This document shows positions 50,084 to 62,209 of a stretch of DNA of 64,000 bases, piece by piece. Position 1 is the stretch's first letter, and each line of letters begins with the position of its first letter. Made by a program: the position numbers and the translations under genes. Below the pieces are notes generated by a model, which was not told the DNA's origin, ran no database searches, and worked only from the letters and a program-made list of their open reading frames with translations. This DNA is from Muscardinus avellanarius (taxonomy: Eukaryota; Chordata; Mammalia; Rodentia; Gliridae), in assembly GCA_963383645.1 (NCBI GenBank), contig OY726558.1, positions 183,017,634-183,081,633 of the forward strand, in the 5' to 3' direction.

Positions 50084-50300
50084 CAGCTGGCCCTGGTAGC
50101 ACATGCTTGTAATCCCAGTACTTGGGAGGCTGAGACAGGAAGCTCGCAGTTTTGAGGATAGCCTCAGCAAGTAGTGAGACTCTCATCAACTTAGTGAGAC
50201 CTCATTTGAAAATAGAAAATAAAGCTGATGGTGTAGCTTGGAGGTAGAATTCCCTGGGCTCAATCCCCAGTGTTACACATGCACACGCGCGTGCACGCGT

Positions 50301-50332
<32 letters not shown>
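50084..50332 (+). mobile_element. B1/ID-type SINE with (CA)n tail
   Basis: CAGCTGGCCCTGGTAGCACA start, CAATCCCCAGTGTTACACAT end, then GCACACGCGCGTGCACGCGT and a (CA)n run to 50332. The alternating purine-pyrimidine stretch could adopt Z-DNA. Confidence 0.85.
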
Positions 50333-50335
<3 letters not shown>

Positions 50336-50479
50336 TACCTAATTAAATAAAAATATTCTTAGGTATTCGATGTATAAAATCAAATTATCTTAGTTATTCA
50401 AAATACTTTCCCCACACATCATACTTTGTTTTAAGATTGATATAGCAGTATATAAAATCTTCTGTATTAAAAATCTGCT

Positions 50480-50662
50480 AGCCAGGCATGGTGGCACATG
50501 CTTGTAATCCCAGCATTTGAGAGGCTGAGATAGGAGGATCATGGTTCACGGCTAGCCTCAGCTACTTAGGCCTTCTGTAACTCAGACCCTGTTTAAAGAT
50601 AAAGAATAAAAAATGGTGCAGGGGGTGGAGCTCGGAGGTAGAATGCCCCTGGGTTCCATCCT

Positions 50663-50709
<47 letters not shown>
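50480..50709 (+). mobile_element. B1/ID-type SINE with (CA)n tail
   Basis: AGCCAGGCATGGTGGCACAT start, GGGTTCCATCCTGTAACACA end, then CA repeat at 50666-50709. Confidence 0.85.
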
Positions 50710-50712
<3 letters not shown>

Positions 50713-51131
50713 CTGAACTTAAAATCTTATTGTAGCAAAAGTATATCTGTGTCCTAATTGGGCCATATGTTAAAACTGGTAAAAGTAGTTGTGTCTCTTT
50801 CCCATCACTTCCAGATGCTAAAGTTCTAGAGAAAATCAACAAAACTATATACAGAAGTGTGACTCTGGAACAATATGCTGTTATTATTAAGATTTATTTA
50901 TTTTCCCATATAATCTGTTCAGACTTCATATTACCACAGTTACAGAGACAAAGGTAAATGTCAAGGCCTTCCAGTGAACTCCATCTCTAATATGCCACTT
51001 AACAAAACTTATTTATGCCCAACTTTCAGAAATGTTCCATTTGCCCCAAACAGCTTAATAATATGCATTGTAATTATCTTTGCTATAGGAATATCATTAA
51101 TATCAGCCTAGCATTTAAAATCTTGGGTTTT

Positions 51132-51321
51132 GCCAGGCGTGGTTGTGCATGCTTGTAATCCCCGTGCTTGGGAGGCGGAGACAGGAGGATTGCTCAGGTT
51201 CAAAGCCAGCCTCTCTGGCTTAAGAGACCTTGTTTCCAAATAAAAATATAAAAAAATAGGTGTCTGGGAGTGTAGCCCGGAGGTAGAAGGGTTTCCAGGA
51301 ACCCCAGTACCACCAAAACAA

Positions 51322-51360
<39 letters not shown>
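51132..51360 (+). mobile_element. Young B1/ID-type SINE with (AAAT)n tail and target duplication
   Basis: GCCAGGCGTGGTTGTGCATG start, CCCCAGTACCACC end, (AAAT)n tail of about 40 bp. ATCTTGGGTTTT flanks it at 51120-51131 and 51361-51372. Confidence 0.92.
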
Positions 51361-51649
51361 ATCTTGGGTTTTTAAAATTATGTGTGTTGCTTTTTGGATT
51401 TTTGTAAATTGCCAACTTGAAAACAAGAACTCTCAAATTTAAATTTAATTTTGGGCAAATAGTAAAACAATTAGAAAGCCCATTTATTCTACAGCACTCA
51501 ATTGAATTTCATTGACTATGACATGTCTTAGAGAAATGATTTGGATTTGGAGACAAAATATTAAGGATTACCTCCTCTGCTGCTGCTGCCACTGTTGCCC
51601 CCTCTTCCATCTCCTCCTCTTCTGTATTCTCCTCTTCCTCTCTTCTCCT

Positions 51650-51846
51650 TTTTGGTGGCACTGGGGATTGAACCCAGGGGCATTCTGTCTCAGAGCTATA
51701 ACCCTAACACACTTTATTTTGAAAGAGGATCTCACTAAGTTTCAGAGAACCTTACAGAGTTGCTGAAGCTGGCCACAAACCTGCTAACTTCATGTCTCAG
51801 CCTCCCCAGTACTAGGATTATAGGCATATGCCACCATGCTCAGCTG
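51650..51846 (-). mobile_element. B1/ID-type SINE
   Basis: GGCACTGGGGATTGAACCCA to ATGCCACCATGCTCAGCT on the plus strand. Confidence 0.85.
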
Positions 51847-52169
51847 GGATCAGGTTTTTCTGTCATCTTGTATCTTGGAATATCATCTGCTAACAAACAT
51901 GGACATTTGGTTATGGACCAAATGCTGGATGAAATTGAGTTTCAAACCTGTCCAATCCTTGAAATTTTTCCCAGATCAGATGTGCATGGTAAACTGGGAC
52001 ACTATGCATGCCTTTGATGAGTCAAAACTGAGTTATGACAGCTCATTACTCCATAAACCTCAGGACTCAGTGGAAAGGCACAGGGTGAGTACAGAACACA
52101 TCTATATACCAAAATGCCTCCAAGTTGCATCAACCTGTGTCTTCCCAGCATGCTTAAAAGGGAAAATAT

Positions 52170-52630
52170 ATTCATTTTCTACTTCATTGTAACAGATCAC
52201 TATAAACATAGAAGCTAAAAACAATATCCATTTATTAGTTCACAGTTCTATAGATCCAGGGACCACATGGCTGGGTTCTCTTCAGGCTATCAATAGAGTG
52301 ATTCAGTTAAGTTATCCTTTGGGGCTCCAGGGTCTTTATTCTGGCACATTCTGTGGTAGAATTTAGCTCTTTGAAGTTGTAGTACTGTGGTCCTTTTCCT
52401 TGCTGGATGTAGGATGGTATGAGCTGTAAGCTCCCAAGGTGGATCTCCGTGGAATGATTATCACAGGATCCCCTCCATCTCAGCAACTGAATATTCTCCT
52501 GGTAATATCTCTGACTTTCCCTTCTGTAAGAAGTCAGAATAACTTTCTGCTTTAACATGTTCAGTTAGGTCAGACCCTCTAAGAGGATATTTCTATTTCA
52601 AGGTTAACAGAGTCAGATAACATAATCTAA
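52170..52630. mobile_element. Probable ancient interspersed repeat, family unassigned
   Basis: Text such as GTTCACAGTTCTATAGATCC and GAGGATATTTCTATTTCAAG recalls old mammalian LTR/DNA-element consensus sequences. I cannot name the family or the edges. Confidence 0.3.
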
Positions 52631-53115
52631 TCACAGAAACCAAATGCATTAAATTCTTTGTCCTGAGGATTATGCAGGCTGTGTACACCCAGGACACGAA
52701 ATATTGGGGAACAGGTAGTGGTATCAAAAGTTGACATGAGAGTCCTTAGTACTCTACTTCTTTCTATTATGGCTAGCCATCTTTTCCACAATTTGGAAGA
52801 GGTGTGGGGAATTGCATGCAAAATAAAGCCAAAAACAAACAAGCAGAAGAGAGAACTTACCAGGAGCTGACTGTACTGATATTGTTTCATCCTGTTCTAA
52901 GCTAAGGAGTAAAACAACAAAGACTAAAATTAATTTAAATTGAATATTATATAAGTAAATGTATTGAGTCTTGTTTTGATTATGCTTAAGTATACATACA
53001 CATGCACATACACACATATACACAAACACAATACAACTTGACTGAATTCAACTTGACTATACATGCCTTTGATGATTCAAACTATTTTAATAACATTTAA
53101 TAAGTATTTACTGTT

Positions 53116-53276
53116 AGATGGAGTGGCACATGTCTGAAATCCCAGCTACCTGGGAGGCTGAAACAGGAGAATCAAAAGTTTGAGATTAGTCTGGGCAGTT
53201 GAACCAGACCTTGTTTCAAAATAAAAGTGTCTAGGGAAATAGTTCAGTAAGTTCAGCCCCTTGTACCATAGCAAAG
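53116..53276 (+). mobile_element. B1/ID-type SINE, old
   Basis: ATGGAGTGGCACATGTCTGA start, diverged ID half with TAGTTCAGTAAGTTCAG. Confidence 0.7.
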
Positions 53277-53481
53277 AAGGTGTTTATATAATGACAATAA
53301 CTTTAAATCAGGTACTTAAGATATAATAATTTTTAATATTCTCTATCAGCAGGAATTTCTTATATAAATAAAAGGATGTTCAACTGTGATTTTAAGGCAA
53401 ATCTCTGCAATAAAATAGTAAACATGGAGTCTGTCATTTTGGGATGTCTGATACTTTTATATAACTAAATATTAAATTGTC

Positions 53482-53663
53482 ACCCGGCATGGTAGTGCAC
53501 ACTTGTAATCTCAGCATTCGGGAGGCCGAGACCTCAGGATCACAGTTTGCAGACAGCCTCAGCTACTTAGTGAGGCTCTTTGCAACTCAGTGAGACCGTT
53601 TCAAAAATAAAGAATAAAAAATAGGCTCCCTGAGTTCCATCCCTAATACTGCAAAAAAAAAAA
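53482..53663 (+). mobile_element. B1/ID-type SINE with internal deletion
   Basis: CCCGGCATGGTAGTGCACAC start; the ID half goes straight from AAAATAGGCT to CCCTGAGTTCCATCCC, losing its GTAGCTCAGAGG segment. Confidence 0.75.
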
Positions 53664-53969
53664 TTGCCAAAATCTCAAAAACAATTTTGATTATGATCTA
53701 TGCTTCTGGTTTATGAATATTAGTGCTCAATTAATAGTTATACTCCCAATAGTAAAATATTTTGTATTGACTCTAAAGTATTGACTCCAGAAAAAATAAA
53801 TACCTTTAAATTATTTATTAATGATTAGTGTTATTCTATTATTTATGTTGCTTATGTCTAAAGCATAATATTTTAGAAAATTGTTATCTTTGTAATAGCA
53901 TTTTCACTATATGAAAGACTTTAGCAATAAATAATGATAAATATAAGACTTCTGAGGATACTTTTTATT

Positions 53970-54154
53970 TTTATTTTTTTGGTGGTACTGGGGATGGAAC
54001 CCTTCTACCTCCGGGCTACACTCCCAGACCTATTTTATATTTTTACTTGGAAACAGAGTCTGTTAAGCCAGCAAGGCTGGCTTCGAACCTGCACAATCCT
54101 CCTGTCTCCACCTCCCAAGCACGGGGATTACAAGCATGTGCCACCACTCCTGGC
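53970..54154 (-). mobile_element. B1/ID-type SINE with target duplication
   Basis: GGTGGTACTGGGGATGGAAC to CCACCACTCCTGGC. TGAGGATACTTTT flanks it at 53953-53965 and 54155-54167. Confidence 0.9.
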
Positions 54155-54419
54155 TGAGGATACTTTTATTCTTAAAATATCAATAATAGTATCTCTTCAT
54201 AGTCATCTCTAATTTCTTACTTAAATGTTATGTTCTCAAATTTACATTGGATCACTATAAGAAATAGCCATTTGAAAACTTGCTTTGGCATTTGTATTAA
54301 CTTTTTTGTGAACATAACACCTTTCTCACAACTTAATGTGCTACTTGTGACAATACTGAGAATAGAGAAAGGAAGAAAGGAAGGGAGAGGAAAAAGAAGG
54401 AAAGAAGAAAAGAAATACA

Positions 54420-55255
54420 AATGACCAGTACATGAAAAATTGTTCAATATCATTAGCAATCAGAGAGATGAAAATCAAAACTACACTAAGATTCCATCTA
54501 ACCCCAATCAGAATGGAAATAACCAAGAAGTCATACCACAATAAATGCTGGCAAGGAAGTGGGGAAATAACTCTTCTGCACTACTAATGGGAATGCAAAT
54601 TAGTGCAGCTGTTATGAAGACCAGTGTGAAGATTCTTCAGAAAATTTAGAATGGATCCACTATATGATCCAGCTATACCACTCTGGGCATTTTTCTAAAA
54701 GGTCTGAAATCAGGATATTATAATAGTAATATATACATATTCATGTTTATAGAAGCACAATTCACATGGAACCAACTTATTTGCCCATTAACAGGCTAAT
54801 GGATTACAAAATTATGGGATATACACAACGGAAGTCTACTCAGCACTCAAGAACACAATTATATCATTTACAAGAAAATGAAAGGACTTGGAGAACATTA
54901 TGTTAAGTGAGATTAGCCAGTCACAGAAAGTGAAGGGTCATATGTTTTCTCTCATATGCGGAAGTTTGGGAGTAAACAGGATACCAGAGTGACTCTAGAT
55001 AATGAAGGAGAAACTCCAGTGGAGCCAGTGAGGTGGTCTAGGGGGAGGAGTGAGTGAAGGAGGAGGATCAATGAAAGAATCACTTTCATTGGCAGTTTGT
55101 ACATATGCGAGAATACCAATGTCAGTCTCAATATCTACATGGGGAAGGGGAGAGTGGGGAGAAGCCAGGGGAAAGTGTACCAAGTGCTGTGTGCATGTAT
55201 GTCACCATCACTCTGAACTACATTATGATGTCAAGTATATAAAAAAATAAAGAAC
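54420..55255 (+). mobile_element. 5'-truncated L1 3' end
   Basis: Starts in the ORF2 3' region (TGAAAATCAAAACTACACT, AGATTCCATCTAACCCCA), passes a stretch matching the complement of 37860-38200, and continues through the 3' UTR to CCAAGTGCTGTGTGCATG and TATAAAAAAATAAAG. A purine-rich tract (54355-54415) lies directly upstream. All frames are broken. Confidence 0.8.
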
Positions 55256-55366
55256 ATTGTGTCTTAAAGTAGTAAGTAACCTTCCTCCTTTCCGAAAATA
55301 AATCATGCCTGTTTGTCTTTTCAATAGATCTATGATTTGCTCGAGGGCAGGAAGTGTTTATCTCAT

Positions 55367-55423
<57 letters not shown>

Positions 55424-55621
55424 TGTGGTTCTGGGGATCAAACTCAGGGGCATTCTACTTCTGAGCTATACCCCTAGCCCTATTTTATTCTGTTACTCTG
55501 AAACTAAGTCTCACTAAGTTTCAGAGGGCCTCACTGAGGTGCTGAGGCTGCTTGTGAACCTGCAATGTTGTTTCAGCCTCCCAGGTACTGGAATTACAAT
55601 TGTGCACCACTATACTCTGCT
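55367..55621 (-). mobile_element. B1/ID-type SINE with (TG)n
   Basis: A TG tract of about 50 bp (55370-55420) precedes GGTTCTGGGGATCAAACTCA; it ends GTGCACCACTATACTCTGC. The tract is the complement of the SINE's CA tail. Confidence 0.85.
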
Positions 55622-55866
55622 TATAAGTGCATCTTTTACTTGGTAATTTTCTGGTATTGAGCACAGAAAGTTGTACATGGTAGATGTTAAAACTATTTGA
55701 TATATAAATGAACTAGTCATTCATGATTCTTTTCCCATATCATTCCCTCCCTCTTTCCCTTCCTCCATTCCTTCTTTCCTTCTTTTTTTTTCCTCTGGCA
55801 TAAAGTTTAACATTTTGCCTCCTTTGTTCTGTGGCACACTGCTTTTGTTGTTTTTTGTTTGTTTGT

Positions 55867-56075
55867 TTTGGTGGTACTGGGTATGGAATCCAGGGGCTTT
55901 CTACCTCTGTGCTGCACTCCCAGACTTGTTTTATATCTTATTTGGAAACAGGGTCTCACTATTTGCTGAGAGCCTCACTTAGTGTAGCTGAGACTGTCTT
56001 CAAACCTGCACAATCCTCCTGTCTCAGCCTCCCAAGTACTTGGATTGGGATTACAAGTATGCACTATCACACCTG
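55867..56075 (-). mobile_element. B1/ID-type SINE
   Basis: GGTGGTACTGGGTATGGAAT to CACTATCACACCTGATTTA. A short TGGATTGGGATTAC duplication lies near 56040. Confidence 0.85.
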
Positions 56076-56384
56076 ATTTAGCACACTGGTTTTTATGTTA
56101 ATGTTTTCAACATACTTTTTATAATTACTAGGATAGAAATTGCTTGAGTTGAGATCTTGCTTTCATTTAAGGCTAATCACTCAATATTATTATTTTTATT
56201 ATTAATATTATTATTATTGTTCCTGGTGTAGAGTTTTATCAATCTCCCATTCCAGCCTAACCAAACTCTTGTGCTCATTACCCTTAGGCAAAGACAAAAT
56301 CTATTTTTCTGTCTTCTGTTATTTTGTTCCTACTTCCTGGAATGCCATTCTCTTTCCTTTCTTGTCCAAGTTGTGTTACTTTTT

Positions 56385-56790
56385 AAAATTTTTTATTGGT
56401 GCATTGTAGTCATATATCTTAATGGAATAAAAGACTTGTGTAGACATACATGCACACATCACCCAATTAGCCCTTACCCAATCCCCACCCCATTCCCTCC
56501 CCATCCCTCCTTCCCATGCTTGGCTTAGTGATTAAATTTGATAGTCCCCTTCCATCCCCTCAGTTAGGTCACCTTATTAGCTCTTTATCTAGAGTTTCTC
56601 CTTTTATCCCTAGCTTTCGCATATTAGGGAAAACATCTGATGTCTTCTTTTTAGTGACTGACTAATCTCACTTAGCATAATGTCCTCCAGTTCCATCCAT
56701 TTCCCTATAAATGATGTAATTGTGTTTTTCTTTATGGCTGAGTAATTGAACATAGATATGCATGCATTAGTTTGGTAGTTTGGTTTGTTA
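56385..56790 (-). mobile_element. 5'-truncated L1 3' end with internal deletion
   Basis: Same family as 37545-38210: TTTATTGGTGCATTGTAGTC opens the plus strand, then TGTCCTCCAGTTCCATCCAT. After GGCTGAGTAA it jumps to TTGAACATAGATATGCATGC, missing about 110 bp present in the other copy. Confidence 0.85.
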
Positions 56791-57548
56791 CATTTCATAA
56801 CCCTTGTGTGGCCTTTCTTTTCAGTGAAACACTTTCCTGATGTTTCAAAGAGTTTTTGAACCAGTTGGCACTCATTATTAACTTTAACACCATCCTTATT
56901 ATGCATTCTTCATTCTTGTGTTGTATGCATCAATTTCACCACAACTAGTCTATAATTTCCATTACAGGAGAAATCATGTCTCTACCTCCTCTGTATAACA
57001 CAAAACAGCTGGGCTCATTCATTTACCTGCAAGGCATATTTTAACACTTTACTGTTTTTCCACTTGGAATTGTATTAATGATAATTTGTTGTATGCTACA
57101 AAATTTAAACATGTATTAGTTACTCAAAAGCTAGTATTATTTTTCATAACAATAATTTTATTGTAAAATTATATCATAAATAAAACTTTAAAAATGAGAG
57201 TGTTTCAAATAGACATATTTTAAAAATAGCAAATAAGAAGCAAAATTTGAAATAGCTTAAAGCTTCAAACATACCAAGTACATTTGAGTAGAGACTTTAA
57301 TAGCAAACTGATAGTTCTAGGAATGTTCTGGGGGAAGATTCATTTTTTATATAATTCATACCAGAACCCAAAATATAAAATGTTAAATTTCTAAAAATCT
57401 TGATCTCAGTCCACAAAATAAAAGAGAAAAGATTGTATAATCTTAAAACTGCAAAAATCTCTTTAAATGTTAAAGTCTTCTGCTTGTCTAAAAATATATG
57501 TGCCTCAAAATAAAGATGGCCCAAGTTTTCAAACACAGTTTTCATGCC

Positions 57549-57946
57549 TGCTGTGGTGCTTCTCATGTGCTGGAGGTATTAGAATCTTTAGAGGTGAAGG
57601 GCCTAGTGGACAGTAATTAGGTCATTGGGTATGTGTCTTTGGGAGGGATTTGTGTATTTCCTGCAGAAACCTGCTTAATTCCCACAAGAGTTGGTTGTTA
57701 TTAAAAGGGGGTTGGGGAAGGATCTGGCTTTAAGTCTTTCATGCTTTCTGTCTTGCTATATGGTCTCATTTATCACACAGGTTCCCACCATGATACCAAA
57801 TGCCATGTTGTGATGTAACCAGAAGGCCCTCACCAGAGCCAAACAGATGCTAATACTGTGTCTTGGACCTACAGAACTGTGGGCAAACTAAACCTTTTCT
57901 TTATATATTATCCAGCCTCAGATATTTCAGAAAATGGACTAAGACA
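57549..57946 (+). mobile_element. MaLR-type solo LTR
   Basis: Ends GAAAATGGACTAAGACA after AGAACTGTGGGCAAACTAAA and TTATCCAGCCTCAG, the MaLR 3' signature. Flanks ATGCC (57544-57548) and ATGTC (57947-57951) differ by one base and may be an old 5-bp target duplication. Confidence 0.75.
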
Positions 57947-59705
57947 ATGTCTCTCTCCCAGATAGACTTATAAAGTCACTATACCTCATCTTGCAATCCC
58001 CCCTAAGGCCATAACCAGCACAAATGTGCAATGTTTTGTTTTGGTGTTTTTTAAGCACAGCAACTGGGACATTTCTTTCACATATCAACACATCTTTAAA
58101 GTTTGTTTTGTTAACAAAAAATAAGATGAACATTTGGCAGTAGTTTTGTCTAAACAAAACTGGAGTTTTGGTTTTCTATTGGCCATAAATGTCACTGATA
58201 AAGGCAATGATCTGCACTTCCTTGTAGAAGATTCTACAGAGCTGAGATGACATCTTTGCTGGGCTTGACAAATACCATGACAGACAAACTAAATGAATTC
58301 TCTTGCTGGAACTATGCCCTAAGGATGAATATTTGAAAGTTTAAGTTTGCTAAATTTATTGTTTTATCTGTATTTTTCAGCCTTGGGCAGAAGACACATA
58401 CGTCTTTATTCTTGAGGCCATGCAGGTCTGAAAAATTTGTCTGTCAAACCAGTCAGGGAACCATGGATCTCTGGCAGGATCCCAGAGGACTCATCACCAG
58501 GCCTTGGCTGGAGAGATTTCTTAGTCCTGGATGAAGTACCCACTAGAATTTGGGATAACTTTAGTCATAACTGTCATTATCAACATTAGCAAATGAAAAC
58601 AACCCTAGAGAATCATATCCTATAGATAAAGGAATGTTTTTAAAATCACAAAAAGTTGTCCAACTTATGAAAGTTTTGCAAAAAATGCAATCTCTTTTAT
58701 TTTGTTAACAAACATTAATTACTGTTATTTTATGATATCTCAATTTTTAAAAGTGTAACTATAAGTAATTTATCAGAAATCTTTTGGTTTTTTAAGGTTT
58801 TGTATATTCTTATCAGTATTATTTTATTGTGAAAATTTTCCATCTGAAATGCAAGCCAGTATACTTTTACTCAATTAGCAAGCCAAACTAATTTAAAATT
58901 GAAGTCATATATATTGTCTACATGATATTTTCATCAAAGAATATGTTTCTCACACATATTTATTTCTTGTTCTGTGAAGGAATTATCAAGCTGGGTATTG
59001 CCACTTTTGAACAGTTGGTGGCTCCAATGCTTTACAACTGCCTTATAAGTGAGGTACCGAAATAAGATGATTCTCTTCACTGTTAAAGACATAATTTGAA
59101 AACACAAATGCATTTGAATAAATCCAGTGCATTTTATCAGTTATAAATTGAGAAGAAAAATTTAATGTGAATACCTATTAGTACATTCACCATGTATACT
59201 TAATAAGGACCTAAAGTATTCCAATAGACATATAATGTGAAACACATTTGTAATTTTAAATTTCCTAGGAGCCACATTAAAAAATAAAAATATTAATACA
59301 TATTAATTTTATTTAACTCAATATACCTCATTTTTATCATTTCATCATATAATGTAAAAATTACTAAATGGATATCTTACATACTTTTTTGGTATTAAGT
59401 CTTTGGCCCAATGTGTATTTTCTATTTACAACATACATAATTTTGGACTAGCAATAGATATTTCAACTTCTCAAAAGCTGCATGTAGCTAGTATCTGCTG
59501 TACTGGTGAGCTTCTATCCAAAATAGATAAGGGCAATCCTTCTGTTCACATTGGATACATTCTATGAATCTATTCTATGATGGGAAGCAAGTTTTGTTAA
59601 GGAAATCTTATTTTTGCATTAATTTTTGTCGTAACCTTGGATCTCTTCCCATAAAAGATTATTTAGGAGACTTGGTTCACAATTTTGATGAGATAAGAAT
59701 TAAGC
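57947..59705. other. Intergenic, nothing recognised
   Basis: AT-rich, no repeats named. No GPC5 exon recognised. Confidence 0.45.
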
Positions 59706-59908
59706 ACACCAGGCGTGGTGGTGCACCTTGTAATTCCTGTGCTTTTGAGGCTGAGACAGGAGGATCGCGCAGGTTTGAAGTCAGCCTCAGCTACTTAGTG
59801 AGGCTCTTGGAACATAGTGAGACCCTGTTTCCAAATAAAGTCTAAAAAATAGGTCTGGGAGTATAGCCTGGAGGTAGAAAGACCCCTGGGTTCTATCCCC
59901 AGTACTGC

Positions 59909-59940
<32 letters not shown>
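59706..59940 (+). mobile_element. B1/ID-type SINE with long A tail
   Basis: CCAGGCGTGGTGGTGCACCT start, CTATCCCCAGTACTGCC end, then about 31 A residues. The long pure tail suggests a recent insertion or an expanded tail. Confidence 0.88.
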
Positions 59941-59941
<1 letters not shown>

Positions 59942-60061
59942 ATGTTGCTGGGCTAGCAGCATATTAGTATTTTGGTATTGGCATTTCTGAAGTTCTTGAC
60001 ATTTGATATTTATTTATTTATTTTATTTTCTTCTTGCAGAGTGAGGCATATCATTGGAAGG

Positions 60062-60645
60062 TTTCATTTCTTTTAATTCTTAATTTTGGAACAGGGTCTC
60101 ACTAAGTTGCTGATGGGTCCAGCCCGTCAGCGGTGGGGCGGTGCGAGATGGTGAGTACTGACGGCCCTAAACAACAACACACGGAGCCGGGAGATATGTC
60201 AATCAAGATCTCATTTATTTTCCTTCAGGCAACCCAATTTAAAGCAAAAAAGGCAAGGGGGGATTTTCCAGTCAGGAAACTATTCTAACCTATCAAACTA
60301 AAGGTAGCGGGGGCAAGGAGACTCCCCCTTGCATCCACTCGGCACTATTTGTTGCAGGTCTAATCATCAGAAGTTCTGGAGGTTGTGCAGACCTGTGTTC
60401 GCTACATGTAGCCCATTCATTGGAAGTTTTGACAGCACGTTTGCTACATGTAGCTTGTTCATCGTTCATCGGAAGTTTTGACAGGTGGTTATGTGGATGC
60501 CAATGCGCTTGGCGCTACATGTCATCTGGTGGTTGAGCAGACCTCAACAAGTTGCAGAGGGCTTCACTAAGTAGCTGAGGCTGGCTTCAACCTGTGATTT
60601 GCCTTTCAAGCACTGGGATTACACGCGTGCACCACCACGCCTGAC
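60062..60645 (-). mobile_element. B1/ID-type SINE split by an LTR
   Basis: Left part TTTTGGAACAGGGTCTCACT (to 60110) and right part AGAGGGCTTCACTAAGTAGC to CACCACGCCTGACA (60556-60645) are one reverse SINE. The LTR at 60111-60549 entered it. Confidence 0.88.
60111..60549 (-). mobile_element. ERV2-like solo LTR with 6-bp target duplication
   Basis: 439 bp bounded by TG (TGATGGGTCCAGCC) and CA (GACCTCAACA), flanked by AGTTGC at 60105-60110 and 60550-60555. The 6-bp duplication is the class II (ERVK/IAP-like) pattern. Read on the minus strand it carries AAATAAATGAGATCTTGATT and then CTCCCGGCTCCGTGTG, resembling the R/U5 part of IAP-type LTRs. TTCATCGTTCATCGGAAGTT shows a local duplication. No internal retroviral sequence remains, so it is a solo LTR left by recombination. 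Confidence 0.88.
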
Positions 60646-60883
60646 AAAGTTTTTTTTATTTATTTACATAGATAACTTAAAAAGTACAGTGAAGGTCAGT
60701 CTTCCTCAGAGTAAAGGACGGTACCTTCTGAATATATCACAGTGGAAATGCTGAGGAAGCAGAGACTGAGGTGCCCATGTGGCTCTGAACAGCATGTGGG
60801 AAAGTTACAGTTTCGCATAAAATGCATGATTGTCCCCCTCCCCTGTGCTGTCTGTTCTTTATTGTACAGGAGTCAAGTCTGTT

Positions 60884-60978
60884 GGCAAGTGCTGTGTGCA
60901 TGGATGCTTATCTCACTTTGAACCTCACTACGATGTATAATTACAATGCACCAATAAAAGAATGTTGAAAAAAAGAGA
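60884..60978 (+). mobile_element. L1 3'-terminal fragment
   Basis: GGCAAGTGCTGTGTGCATGG to GTATAATTACAATGCACC and AATAAAAG, the common L1 ending of this window. Confidence 0.75.
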
Positions 60979-61645
60979 AGGGCAAAAATTCACCTTGTTA
61001 CAGAGTAAGTTTATTTATACACTTATATAGCATTTCCACTGCTTAATTATGGTATGCTAATTTGTCAGGTTATGATACTAGCAGGATAGAGAAACATGAA
61101 GTTTGAACACACCAAGCTAGTTCTAGATTTCAGTACATTCAACTTGCTTCTTAATTTCTTAGAATGTGAATATGGTTTTGGAGCTAGTTAAGAGTATTTA
61201 TTACTTTCTCAATTGTAAACCAGCTTTCACATTAAAAGAATCAAGAACATCTGGAAAAACAAGTAATCTCTACCATCTGCTATTGTCTAATTCAGGAATA
61301 ATGATCTAGGCATAAAAAAGAAATGAAAACCAGAAGTTGGTAATATTTCCAAAAACAACTGCTAGAAAAATATTTGTGTAATTGTTAGTATCTGAGCTTT
61401 TCAATTGATAAACATTTTCCCATCTGTGGCCACAACTGTTAGATCTACTTCTGGACATTAAAAATCTAGAATAATGCAGGAACTAGAAACACATGAAGGA
61501 TTTTATACAGAATAACTTAAAATGAAATTGAACAGTAATGATTTTCTGTTTTTATGTTTTATTTCTCTATTCCATTAAAGATATTGAATAGATTTTATCT
61601 CTACATTTAGCAGTATACAGGCATCTGACAGTTTTTGTTGTTGTT

Positions 61646-61840
61646 TTTATGGTGCTGGGGATTGAACCCAGAGTCATTCCCCAGCCCTATTTTTTATTCT
61701 TTATTTTTGATCATTAAGGGTCTCACCAAGTTGCTGAGGGCCTTACTAAGTAGATGAGACTAGCCACAAACCTGTGGTCCTCTTGTCTCAGCCTCCTAAG
61801 TACTGGGGTTACATGCATACACCACCACACCCAGCACCTG
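61646..61840 (-). mobile_element. B1/ID-type SINE with short internal deletion
   Basis: GGTGCTGGGGATTGAACCCA, then GAGTCATTCCCCAGCCCTAT (part of the ID half lost), ending ACACCACCACACCCAGC. Confidence 0.85.
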
Positions 61841-62209
61841 GCATTTTTTTTTAACCAACTTTTCTATCACATATTTGGATCTCTTTTGTGTTTAACTACC
61901 ATGTTCTTTAAGGGATAGTTTTGATGTGTAGCTCTGCAGAATGGATGGACTCTGGATACTGGAATCATGGATTAGATGAGTATAATAAGAATCATGAAAT
62001 GTGAATCCAAGAAAAGTTTTGATGGGAGAATTGATAACACATTAGGTCCCCTCTTATCCTGGGAAGATACATTCCAAGACATCCCCCCATGCATCCATAG
62101 ACAGCACCGAATTCTGTAATCGAATACTAAGTACTTACCAGCTGCTATGGTTGTAACTTTTGCTATTCAAAGTGGGACAGAAAAAACTAGCATAAATTTC
62201 TTTCTTTTT

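Noticed and set aside
50582..50842. Valine/cysteine repeat proteins encoded by TG/CA tracts (also at 5305, 5963, 55305)
   Set aside because: They are microsatellite translations, not proteins.
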